Part shown: positions 17,367-25,316 of the stretch, piece by piece | Layout of the letters: each line of letters opens with the position of its first letter | Numbering within the stretch: position 1 is the first letter of the stretch | NCBI RefSeq assembly: GCF_002831565.1 | Contig: NZ_CP025096.1 | Location: 3,892,501 to 3,956,500 of the forward strand | Direction of reading: 5' to 3' | DNA: 64,000 bases | Source: Spirosoma pollinicola | Lineage (GTDB): Bacteria > Bacteroidota > Bacteroidia > Cytophagales > Spirosomataceae | Translations under genes and position numbers: made by a program | The notes under the pieces: generated by a model | Told to the model about the DNA's origin: nothing | Seen by the model: only the letters and a program-made list of their open reading frames with translations | Database searches by the model: none

Positions 17367-18565
17367 GTACTCTTCCAAATTAATTCTTACATCAATTCGA
17401 CTTATTAACCGGATTGACTTGCTCGTACCACCGATTGAGTTTGTCTTCAGCCGTAGCCACCGTAAAACTCCAGTGTACTCTAACCGCCCGCTTGTTGCGT
17501 TCATCCGTCCACAATTCGACTTGGCGAGTTAATTCTTCCAAACTACCAATCCGCCGGTTCAGGCATTGGCGGGCTAAAGCCGAAAACTCAATCTCGGCCA
17601 TATTGAGCCAAGAGCCATGTTTGGGCGTAAAGTGAAACACTAGTTTGCCGCTCAACAACCGGGCCTGAGCCAACGGCAAATGCTCATAAAACGAGCCGTA
17701 CTTATGCGTATTTAGGTTGTCCTGTATCAAATCAATATAGTCAACATCAGCATAATAGGTTGCGATGATATATTGCATAAACTGGGCGTAATCCGCTTTT
17801 GTACGCTGCTCTCGGGTCTGCGTGTAACGTATACCCTTGTCTAAATCGTAAGCCAGCAACACAACACTCGTTCCTTGTCGGACATATTCATTATCCTCTT
17901 TGGCAGCCTTACCAGGCTTAACGGCGATGGGAGCCACCACATCGTCAAGCAACTGGCAGGGACGCTCGTCAAAACAAATCCGTGCCCGCTTCGATTGATT
18001 AGGATGGGTGTAAATCCTGAGGACATCTTCCAGTTTAGCCAGATACTCCCCGTCTATCTGCCCAATGCACCATTGCTTTTTGAGCCAGGGCTTAAGCTTA
18101 CTTTTTTTAGGGCTAAGCGTACTGACTCATCATCAATGTGAATCTCGAGTTTGACTAAGCGTTCATTAATCAGGGCCGCTGTCCAACGAGTACGCCCATC
18201 AGGAGCCTCACTACAAGCAATTTGAGTGATGTGGGCCTCCACTTGAGAGGTCACTTTTCGGGGTTGGCCGGGTCGGGCTTTCTCCCCAATGGCTCGTTGC
18301 AAACCCGCTTGCTGATAGCGTTTACGCAAGTTGAAGACCGTGGCCAGACTGATGCCCAATGATTGGCTAATCTGTAGCGGGTGCTGCCCCTGATGAGAAA
18401 ACTGCAAGGCTCTGGCTCGGGTCAACTTACGGGCAGCGTCTTTCCCTTTGCGAACGAGTTGGTCAAGTGTTGTGAGATCGGCTTCCGACAGCACAAACGG
18501 TTTAGCGATTTGGCCCATGTCGGAAAGATAAATATTTTTATCTAACCATTAATTTGGAAGAGTAC
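17367..18565 (-). mobile_element. IS630-family insertion sequence, apparently intact
   Basis: 1199 bases flanked by TA (17365-17366 and 18566-18567). The first 18 bases, GTACTCTTCCAAATTAAT, are repeated perfectly in inverted orientation at the other end. It carries a two-frame transposase. The ends differ from those of the element at 8053, so this is a separate IS. Confidence 0.92.
17392..18518 (-). CDS. IS630 transposase made by putative -1 frameshift
   Basis: The first frame (18518 down to a stop near 18054) encodes two HTH domains (PLQISQSLGISLATVFNLRK and an Arg-rich linker). The second frame continues from an A7 run at 18108-18102 and carries CFDERPCQ (first Asp), YIDLIQDNLNTH (second Asp) and NMAEIEFSALA (Glu), the D-D-E of IS630. 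Reading ctA AAA AAA G with a -1 slip yields one protein of about 375 residues. The A_AAA_AAA heptamer is a canonical slippery site and IS630 relatives are known to use frameshifting. Decay by one base is the alternative. Confidence 0.8.
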
Positions 18566-18596
18566 TAGCCTGTTTTGGTCTAAAAATCAATATGTC

Positions 18597-20138
18597 ATGA
18601 AAGCCATCGGCTGTCTTTTCCTTTCGTTCCTGTTTTCGTTTAATGGCCACGCCCAGCCCGCCATCGACTCGCTGAAAACCCGGGTTCTGCAACCGTCTGC
18701 TATGCAGGCCGATTTTCGCTACCTCCGCAAACTGCTGGAAGAAACGCATCCGGGTTTATATCGCTACACGCCAAAAGCAATCATGCAGGCTAAGCTGGAT
18801 AGTATTGATCACACGCTGACAAAACCACTTCCGTTTTATAATTTTTACCGGACAATTGAAGCCCTTATGGCCGACATCCGCTGCGCCCATACGTATGCAT
18901 TACCGGAGAAAAACTGGCGCAATCAATTCAATAAGATCCAGAGAACGAACCCATTTTTTATCTGGACCACTCAACAACGCTTCTTCGTACTGATGAACGG
19001 CACGACCGACCAAACCATTAAATCCGGTTTTGAGCTACTTAGCATCAACGGACAGCCGATGGACGACATCCGGCGGCAAATGGACCGATACCATTGGGCC
19101 GATGGTTATATCCAGTCATCGAAAAGTCAGATGCGGGGTGAATTTTTTGACTTGTTCTATTATTGGTTCGTTGGCCAGCCGGATACGTTTTCGCTTAAAT
19201 TTCGCAGTTTGACCGGCGACACCGTTCAGGTGAATGCCGAAGCAAAACCCTATCGCGAGTCGTTGCGGCAAATGCTCAAAAATCCGGTCAACAAGCAAAT
19301 GGTAGCCTGGTATGTTAACAAAAAACAGAAACACCCCTGGCGCCTGTCGTTCCCCGATACGCTGGCGAACACCGCTATTCTTCGGTTTGATGAATTTGGT
19401 GGCAAGGGAGCAAAGAACAGTACGGAAGCCGTGACCGTCTTTCGGGCCTTTATGGATAGGAGCCTGGCTAAACTCGAAAAGCAGCGAACAAAGCATCTGG
19501 TTATTGATGTCAGAGGCAATACGGGTGGGTGGGACAGTCAGGGTATCGAGTTGTTCACCTATCTGATGAAAACGGATTTAGCCGTACCCTATCACACTCG
19601 CCAGCATAGCATTAGCGATGGCACTAGTGGAAGCGAGTTTATCCAATTTTCGGACCTCTCCGAAGCCAACCGCAAAAACATAAAGAACGAGTTGATACCT
19701 GAAGCCGATGGTACGTTTACCCTTAAACAGGCCAGTGACACTGATTCGACGGGCCGAACTCCCAAACGATATACCCCTAAGCCCAATCGGTTCAAGGGAC
19801 AGGTTTATGTGCTGATGAATGGAGAAAGTGCCTCAACGGCATCGGAGTTTCTGGCGGTTGCTCATGCCAACAACGTGGGGGTGTTTATCGGTACGGAATC
19901 CGGTGGCGCGTATGAAGGGGGTAATGGGGGTAGTTTTATTACCCTTGAGCTGCCCAGGTCAGGTATACAGGTAACAACACCGCTGGTGTATTACAACAAT
20001 GCCGTACCTGAACCGAAGCTGAAAGGGCGCGGCACACTGCCGGATTACTACGTGCCCGTTACAATAAATGATTTGCTGATGCACACCGATTCACAATTTA
20101 ATTTCGTCGTGACCTTGATTCGGAAGCAACCTCAATGA
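18597..20138 (+). CDS. S41-family serine peptidase, secreted
   Basis: 513 residues with a signal peptide (CLFLSFLFSFNGHAQ). The C-terminal half matches the S41 (tail-specific protease-like) catalytic domain: LVIDVRGNTGGWDSQG, then the nucleophile Ser region NGESASTASEFL and IGTESGGAYEGGNGG. An N-terminal helical domain (HPGLYRYTPKAI) is usual in Bacteroidota S41 enzymes; a PDZ domain is less clear. It probably trims proteins in the periplasm. The IS630 element ends only 31 bases before the ATG, so the native promoter is likely displaced. Confidence 0.88.
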   Translation: MKAIGCLFLSFLFSFNGHAQPAIDSLKTRVLQPSAMQADFRYLRKLLEETHPGLYRYTPKAIMQAKLDSIDHTLTKPLPFYNFYRTIEALMADIRCAHTYALPEKNWRNQFNKIQRTNPFFIWTTQQRFFVLMNGTTDQTIKSGFELLSINGQPMDDIRRQMDRYHWADGYIQSSKSQMRGEFFDLFYYWFVGQPDTFSLKFRSLTGDTVQVNAEAKPYRESLRQMLKNPVNKQMVAWYVNKKQKHPWRLSFPDTLANTAILRFDEFGGKGAKNSTEAVTVFRAFMDRSLAKLEKQRTKHLVIDVRGNTGGWDSQGIELFTYLMKTDLAVPYHTRQHSISDGTSGSEFIQFSDLSEANRKNIKNELIPEADGTFTLKQASDTDSTGRTPKRYTPKPNRFKGQVYVLMNGESASTASEFLAVAHANNVGVFIGTESGGAYEGGNGGSFITLELPRSGIQVTTPLVYYNNAVPEPKLKGRGTLPDYYVPVTINDLLMHTDSQFNFVVTLIRKQPQ

Positions 20139-20141
20139 ATT

Positions 20142-20264
20142 TCGCTGACACTGACCTGCGATGGCGGCCGCCGTGGATGCGGCTACCGGATTCCGAAACC
20201 CACCCGCCGGACGCATAATCTGGTGAATGCCATCCGGCGGGGCGAGCGGGTATTTGCCAGTTAA
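20142..20264 (+). pseudogene. Remnant of a second endonuclease V 3' end
   Basis: Starting 3 bases after the S41 stop, a frame without a start codon reads SLTLTCDGG, a 5-residue insertion, then YRIPKPTRRTHNLVNAIRRG, almost identical to the end of the intact endonuclease V at 21548 (ALTLQCNGG, YRIPEPTRRAHNLVNALRRG). It ends in TAA at 20262-20264. Confidence 0.85.
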
Positions 20265-20484
20265 TGAACACGATGAGCCTGATGGATAACTAATTGATAA
20301 TCTGACAAATATCAAGAGCGGATGCCCCGTCGTTTTATGGTTTCGTATGACGTTTATCGGTAACGAACGGTATAATTGCGCACAAAAAACGTTTATTCTG
20401 TTTGGGTACTGCCTGGCGGGCATTTACCTGATTCAATAGCACAATAGACACCAACTTGTTCCTATCGGTAACCTGCTTTACTTT

Positions 20485-21498
20485 ATGCATATTTTCGAGA
20501 TCCTTTACCACGAATTCATCGGTTTCTGGGGGTATGATCAACTTTGGAAAATCATTCAGACGCAGAACTACGAAGCCCTGCTGACGCAAAAGGGGATTCA
20601 GGCTTTTTTGAGGCCGGTCCTTCCAGTACTCCTGTTGATTGAAATCATTCGGGGTCTGTTCCACCAACGTTACTCACACGCTCAATACAAAATTTCGCTG
20701 TTTACGTATATTCTGAATCGCTTTATTTCCAGTTTTCTTTCTATCGCGATGGTCGCTTTCTGCATTGGCTTTTTTGAGCCTTATGCATTGTTCAAGACGA
20801 CCCTTAGCTGGTACTGGTTTATTTATGGCTATGTGGTTTGGGAACTGGCTCATTTTGTCTACCATTATTTTGGGCATAAAGTCCGGCTCTTCTGGTGCCT
20901 GCACTCCACACACCATGCCCCCGAATACATGAATCTGTCGGTAACCTATGCCCACTTCTTTCTGGAAGCACCCTACGCCGACATTATCCGAACCACCATC
21001 TGTATCCTGCTGGGCGTAAATCCTCCCTTGCTTTTCCTCATTATGTTCATCGACGGAACTTGGGGGTCATTCATCCATATTGGCGAGAACCTGCTCAAAG
21101 ACGGGCGGCTGGGTTTCCTGAACAGAGTTATCCTTACGCCATCGCATCACCGCGTACATCATGCCCGCAATCCGCTCTATATGGACACGAACTTCTGTAA
21201 CCTGCTCAATATTTGGGACAAGGCATTTGGCACGTTACAGGATGAAAAGCAACAGGTAGACATTGAGTATGGCATCAGCCGACCCATGAAAAAAGGTGAT
21301 TTTCTCGATGCTTATTTTGGGGAGATCGTTGCTTTAGGAAAAGACGTGTATGCTGCTCCCGGCATCAAAAACAAAATACTCTATGTCTTCATGCCGCCCG
21401 GATGGAGCCATACCGGCGACCACAAAACGGCCACTGTCGTAAAAGCTGAGTATGTTAAAGAGCATAAGCAGGCCCTTCGTCTGGAAGGCCAACCTTAA
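20485..21498 (+). CDS. Sterol desaturase/fatty acid hydroxylase family protein
   Basis: 337 residues with four or more membrane helices. Three His boxes of the membrane di-iron hydroxylases are present: HFVYH, HSTHH (after a second His in FGHK) and HHRVHH. Members hydroxylate or desaturate lipid chains, carotenoids or sterol-like rings at the membrane using oxygen and two irons. The substrate is not evident from neighbours. It lies between the endonuclease V remnant and the intact endonuclease V gene, as if inserted there. Confidence 0.88.
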   Translation: MHIFEILYHEFIGFWGYDQLWKIIQTQNYEALLTQKGIQAFLRPVLPVLLLIEIIRGLFHQRYSHAQYKISLFTYILNRFISSFLSIAMVAFCIGFFEPYALFKTTLSWYWFIYGYVVWELAHFVYHYFGHKVRLFWCLHSTHHAPEYMNLSVTYAHFFLEAPYADIIRTTICILLGVNPPLLFLIMFIDGTWGSFIHIGENLLKDGRLGFLNRVILTPSHHRVHHARNPLYMDTNFCNLLNIWDKAFGTLQDEKQQVDIEYGISRPMKKGDFLDAYFGEIVALGKDVYAAPGIKNKILYVFMPPGWSHTGDHKTATVVKAEYVKEHKQALRLEGQP

Positions 21499-21547
21499 CC
21501 TTAGTCCAATTTTATTGGTTAGGTAATGACTCATTTCCTGTTTACTC

Positions 21548-22261
21548 ATGGCTCATTACGTACACCTTCACGACTGGCCTACCGGACCGGTAGAACGTCT
21601 CTCCACCGAAGCGGTCCTCCTGCAAAATCGACTGCGCGATCAAGTTCGCATTGAACCGTTGACCAAAACGCCCGAAACCATTGCGGGCTGCGATATATCA
21701 TTCAACAAGTTTGAGGAAACCGTGTATGCGGGCATTGTGGTGCTGCGGCTCGATACCCTCGAAACCATTGAAGAAGCGGGCGTGGTGAGCACAGCCCCGT
21801 TTCCTTACATTCCGGGCCTGCTGTCGTTTCGCGAGATTCCGTCTCTGCTCGAAGCCTGGCAGAAACTCAAAATCGAACCCGATGTGGTCATGTTCGACGG
21901 CCACGGTACGGCTCACCCGCGCCGGATTGGCATTGCCTCACACGCAGGCCTGTTCCTCAACCGACCAACGTTTGGTTGCGGCAAATCGGTGCTGGTGGGC
22001 AAGTACGACGAACCGGCACCGGAGCGCGGCAACTGGTCGCCCATGACGCACTATCGGGAAGTAATTGGAGCGGCTTTGCGAACGAAGAATAAAGTCAATC
22101 CGGTCTATGTCTCGCCGGGGCATTTGATTGACCTGGAAACCGCCATCGCGCTAACACTTCAGTGCAATGGCGGCTATCGTATTCCCGAACCCACCCGCCG
22201 GGCGCACAATCTGGTGAATGCGCTCCGGCGGGGAGAACAGGGTGATCTGAGTAAGCTTTAA
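21548..22261 (+). CDS. nfi: Endonuclease V
   Basis: 237 residues, the expected length. Endonuclease V nicks DNA one base past deaminated bases such as inosine. Conserved active-site segments are visible: AGCDISFNK with the first Asp, the SFREIPSL region, MFDGHGTAHPRRIGIASH with the second Asp and the Gly/His loop, then GKYDEPAP. The gene ends inside a 57-base palindrome shared with the convergent gene at 22303. A second copy of its last 40 codons lies at 20142. Confidence 0.95.
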   Translation: MAHYVHLHDWPTGPVERLSTEAVLLQNRLRDQVRIEPLTKTPETIAGCDISFNKFEETVYAGIVVLRLDTLETIEEAGVVSTAPFPYIPGLLSFREIPSLLEAWQKLKIEPDVVMFDGHGTAHPRRIGIASHAGLFLNRPTFGCGKSVLVGKYDEPAPERGNWSPMTHYREVIGAALRTKNKVNPVYVSPGHLIDLETAIALTLQCNGGYRIPEPTRRAHNLVNALRRGEQGDLSKL

Positions 22262-22310
22262 AACGACAAACGCCATTTCTTCAAGAAATGGCGTTTGTCG
22301 TTTTAAAGCT
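22254..22310. terminator. 57-base perfect palindrome between convergent genes
   Basis: 28-base arms (22254-22281 and 22283-22310) pair perfectly around a single C. The arms include the stop codons of both convergent genes, each ending AAG CTT TAA. Probably a bidirectional terminator. Confidence 0.75.
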
Positions 22311-22512
22311 TCTGCAAAAACATCGTTTTTAACACCATCACTGTTTTTTCGACTTTACCTTCAATTTCTTCGGCATCGTCGGTCAAACGGATATTCTTGA
22401 CAACGGTTCCTCGTTTCAGGGTTGAAGATGAACCTCTTACCTTTAAATCCTTGATTAATTTTACGGAATCCCCTTCAGCAAGGATTGTTCCGTTACTGTC
22501 TTTTGCGTCCAT
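22303..22512 (-). CDS. PhnA-type (YjdM C-terminal) domain protein
   Basis: 69 residues matching the SH3-like C-terminal domain of PhnA/YjdM: VKDSNG-like start (AKDSNGTILAEGDSV), VKLIKDLKVRGSS, LKRGTVVKNIRL, and EIEGKVEKTVMVLKTMFLQKL. The N-terminal zinc ribbon of long PhnA is absent, as is common in Bacteroidota. The name alkylphosphonate utilisation protein is historical; the actual role is unknown. It converges on endonuclease V. Confidence 0.88.
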   Translation of the reverse strand: MDAKDSNGTILAEGDSVKLIKDLKVRGSSSTLKRGTVVKNIRLTDDAEEIEGKVEKTVMVLKTMFLQKL

Positions 22513-22593
22513 TTAGGTTATGTGTTGGTGGTTTCGCGCAAAGGTACGCAAATTGTCAGGCTTGACAGAGATGAGCACAAAGACAGCTTCTCC

Positions 22594-23628
22594 TCAATAA
22601 CTGTGTTCCTCCAGCTTTACCTTGCCGCGAAAGGTCCAGAACATAAATACCGTGTAGGTGCCCACCAATGGCATACCGATAAAGGCAAACAGTAACATCG
22701 TCCGCAATGACCCATCCGACGAAGCGGCTTCGTAAATGCTGATATGCCCCCTCGGATCAATATTTGACAGCACCAGATTCGGGTACAGACCCATTGCAAA
22801 TAGGATGAGCAGCAGGGCCGTGGTGATGGCCGACGACACGAACCCTCGCCGGTATTGCCGCTTCTCAATGCTCCGGCGAATATTCAGCACAATCAACACG
22901 GCGGTAATGGGCAGCACAAACAAGATCGGATAGTTCTTGAAGATAGCCGTCATATGTGGCACATAGATCAGCGTGGCCAGCGAGGTGGCCATGAAACACA
23001 GAATGAAGAATTTGCTGGTGTTGTTGGCAATGATGGTCAGGCGGGTAAAAATCCGGTCTTCGGTTTTCATGATCAGGTACATGGCCCCGTGCATCATGAA
23101 CAGCGACAGCACCGTTACGGCAATCAGCAGTGCATAGGGATTGAAAAAATCACGCAGCCGACCCACAAATTCGTGGTTGGCATTGAGCGGAATACCCTGA
23201 ATCAGATTGCCCAGAATTAGGCCCAGAAGTAACGAAATGACAATGCTGGACAGACAAAACGAAATGTCCCATAGTTTGCGCCACCATTTCATTTCTTCCT
23301 TGCTTCGAAACTCGATGGAAATAGCCCGGAAAATAATAGCCACCAGAAACAGAATAAACGGCAGGTAAAACACCGACAGAATGGTGCCGTACACCAGCGG
23401 AAAAGCCGCAAACAACGACCCGGCTCCAATCACGAGCCAGACTTCATTACCATCCCAAACCGGCCCAATCGCGTTGAGCGCAATCCGCCGACTATCTTCT
23501 TTCCGAAAGAACAAATGAATAGCCCCGGCCCCCAGGTCGAAGCCATCTAAAATACCATACCCGCTGATCAGCGCACCAATTAGCAAAAACCACCAGGTAG
23601 GAAGATCAATACCAAGAACAGTATCCAT
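22594..23628 (-). CDS. cydB: Cytochrome bd ubiquinol oxidase subunit II
   Basis: 344 residues with about eight to nine membrane helices. The start WWFLLIGALISGYGILDGFDLGAG is the CydB signature, followed by GPVWDGNEVWLVIGAG. It forms the high-affinity quinol oxidase with CydA, reducing oxygen to water at low oxygen levels. It follows cydA after about 100 bases, in the usual order, with a hairpin in between. Confidence 0.96.
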   Translation of the reverse strand: MDTVLGIDLPTWWFLLIGALISGYGILDGFDLGAGAIHLFFRKEDSRRIALNAIGPVWDGNEVWLVIGAGSLFAAFPLVYGTILSVFYLPFILFLVAIIFRAISIEFRSKEEMKWWRKLWDISFCLSSIVISLLLGLILGNLIQGIPLNANHEFVGRLRDFFNPYALLIAVTVLSLFMMHGAMYLIMKTEDRIFTRLTIIANNTSKFFILCFMATSLATLIYVPHMTAIFKNYPILFVLPITAVLIVLNIRRSIEKRQYRRGFVSSAITTALLLILFAMGLYPNLVLSNIDPRGHISIYEAASSDGSLRTMLLFAFIGMPLVGTYTVFMFWTFRGKVKLEEHSY

Positions 23629-23668
23629 GAGTGAAAGAGCGAAAGAATGAATAGCGAAAGAGCGAATG

Positions 23669-23719
23669 GTGAAAGAGTGGCTGACGTATTAGGTTCTGGC
23701 GCGTCAGCCACTCTTTCAC
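23669..23719. repeat. Inverted repeat with GAAAGAG motifs between cydA and cydB
   Basis: 18-base perfect arms (GTGAAAGAGTGGCTGACG) around a 15-base loop. The sequence before it (23631-23668) holds more GTGAAAGAGCGAAAG units that also occur at 13894 and around 53160-53303. Confidence 0.75.
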
Positions 23720-23730
23720 TCTTTCGCTCT

Positions 23731-25116
23731 TTAGTTAAGTACTGGGTTCATGCGGGAAGACGACTCTCCTTGATCCGAATGCACATCCGGCCCGTGCTGG
23801 ATTTTCTTGTTCAGCAAGTACAGGAATAGGGCGAACAGCATCATGTAAACAAAGGTGAACAGGATGAGCGAAGCCAGTACATGTTCGGCCTTGACCGCCT
23901 GCGAAAGGGCGTTGGATGTTCGCAGCAGACCATATACTACCCACGGTTGCCGGCCTACCTCAGCTGTGTACCAACCTACTTGGTTGGCAATTTGCGGGAG
24001 CAATACCGAAAACACGAAAACGACCATCAGCCAGCGCGTTTCGAAAAGCTTTTTCCGATAAAGCATGTATAGCCCAAACAGCGTTAACGCAATCAGTGCC
24101 ATACCGATAGAGATCATCAGGTGGTAGGTCTGAAACACAAAGTTGAGTGCTGTCGGGCGGTTTTCGGGCTTGATACTGTTCAGGCCGGGAATGGGCGCGT
24201 TTATATCCTGATGCACCAGTAACGACAACCCACCGGGAATTTTAATGCCTGTCGTTTTTTGTGTTTTAGCATCGACCCAACCCATCAGGTACATATCGGC
24301 GGGGGCGAGTTTATCGAAATGTCCTTCCATAGCAGCCAGTTTGGCGGGTTGGTATTTGGTCACGACCTCCGCCGATTTACTACCCGTAAACAACTGCGCC
24401 AGAGCAGAAACAGCCGCAATCCAGAGCGCGATCCGGAAGGCTGTCTGGGCGTGAACAACGTACTTTTTCTTCAGCACATACCACGCACTCACGCTCAGCA
24501 CCAGAAACGAACCCGCCAGCAGGGCACCAATCAGCACGTGCGAATACCGTTCCAGTGAGGAGGGATTGAAAACCATCGCCCAAAAATCGGTTACGATGGC
24601 ACGCGCCTGCATACCCTTGCCTTCAATGCGGTAGCCCGATGGTGTTTGCTGCCACGAATTGGCGACCACAATCCAGAGTGCCGAAAAAATAGAGCCCAGC
24701 GCCACCAGAACGGTCGCCATAAAATGCACGCGCGGGCTCACCTTATTCCAGCCAAAGAGCAGAATACCGAGAAACGCCGATTCCAGCGCAAACGCAAAGA
24801 TGCCCTCTGCCGCCAGCGCCGATCCAAAAATATCGCCAACGTAGCGCGAGTACGTAGCCCAGTTGGTACCAAACTCAAACTCCATAACGATACCCGTGGC
24901 AACGCCAATGCCGAAAATCAACGCAAATATTTTGACCCAAAACTTAGTCAGTTCTTCGTAGACCTTGTTTTTTGTCTTGAGATACATGCCCTCCATCACC
25001 ACCAGGCACACGCCAAGGCCAATGCTCAGGGGCGGGTAGATGTAATGAAAGGCGATGGTGAAAGCGAACTGGATTCGGGAGAGAATCTCGACATCAAGCG
25101 GTGAACTATTGCCCAT
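23731..25116 (-). CDS. cydA: Cytochrome bd ubiquinol oxidase subunit I
   Basis: 461 residues from the ATG at 25116; the frame extends to a TTG at 25161 but the ATG gives the normal CydA start. RIQFAFTIAFHYIYPPLSIG carries the axial heme b595 His, and GWYTAEVGRQPW is the family signature. The short quinol-binding loop, as in most CydA outside enterobacteria, fits the length. Subunit I holds all three hemes and the quinol site. First gene of the cydAB unit. Confidence 0.96.
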   Translation of the reverse strand: MGNSSPLDVEILSRIQFAFTIAFHYIYPPLSIGLGVCLVVMEGMYLKTKNKVYEELTKFWVKIFALIFGIGVATGIVMEFEFGTNWATYSRYVGDIFGSALAAEGIFAFALESAFLGILLFGWNKVSPRVHFMATVLVALGSIFSALWIVVANSWQQTPSGYRIEGKGMQARAIVTDFWAMVFNPSSLERYSHVLIGALLAGSFLVLSVSAWYVLKKKYVVHAQTAFRIALWIAAVSALAQLFTGSKSAEVVTKYQPAKLAAMEGHFDKLAPADMYLMGWVDAKTQKTTGIKIPGGLSLLVHQDINAPIPGLNSIKPENRPTALNFVFQTYHLMISIGMALIALTLFGLYMLYRKKLFETRWLMVVFVFSVLLPQIANQVGWYTAEVGRQPWVVYGLLRTSNALSQAVKAEHVLASLILFTFVYMMLFALFLYLLNKKIQHGPDVHSDQGESSSRMNPVLN

Positions 25117-25316
25117 AACTGTCGTGATAGGGGGCGAACAACTATCGGTCGAAAGGTACAACCGGAATGCACATCATAGACGTTATAGAAATAGATTTTG
25201 CTAAAAATTAACTCAAGCTGCAAGAGTAGTAATTGCATTAACTTTTGATGAATAGTTGTTGTCGGTAAACGGCAAAGGAGTACATTCAATTAATTGATAA
25301 ATCAATCCTGTTTCCT

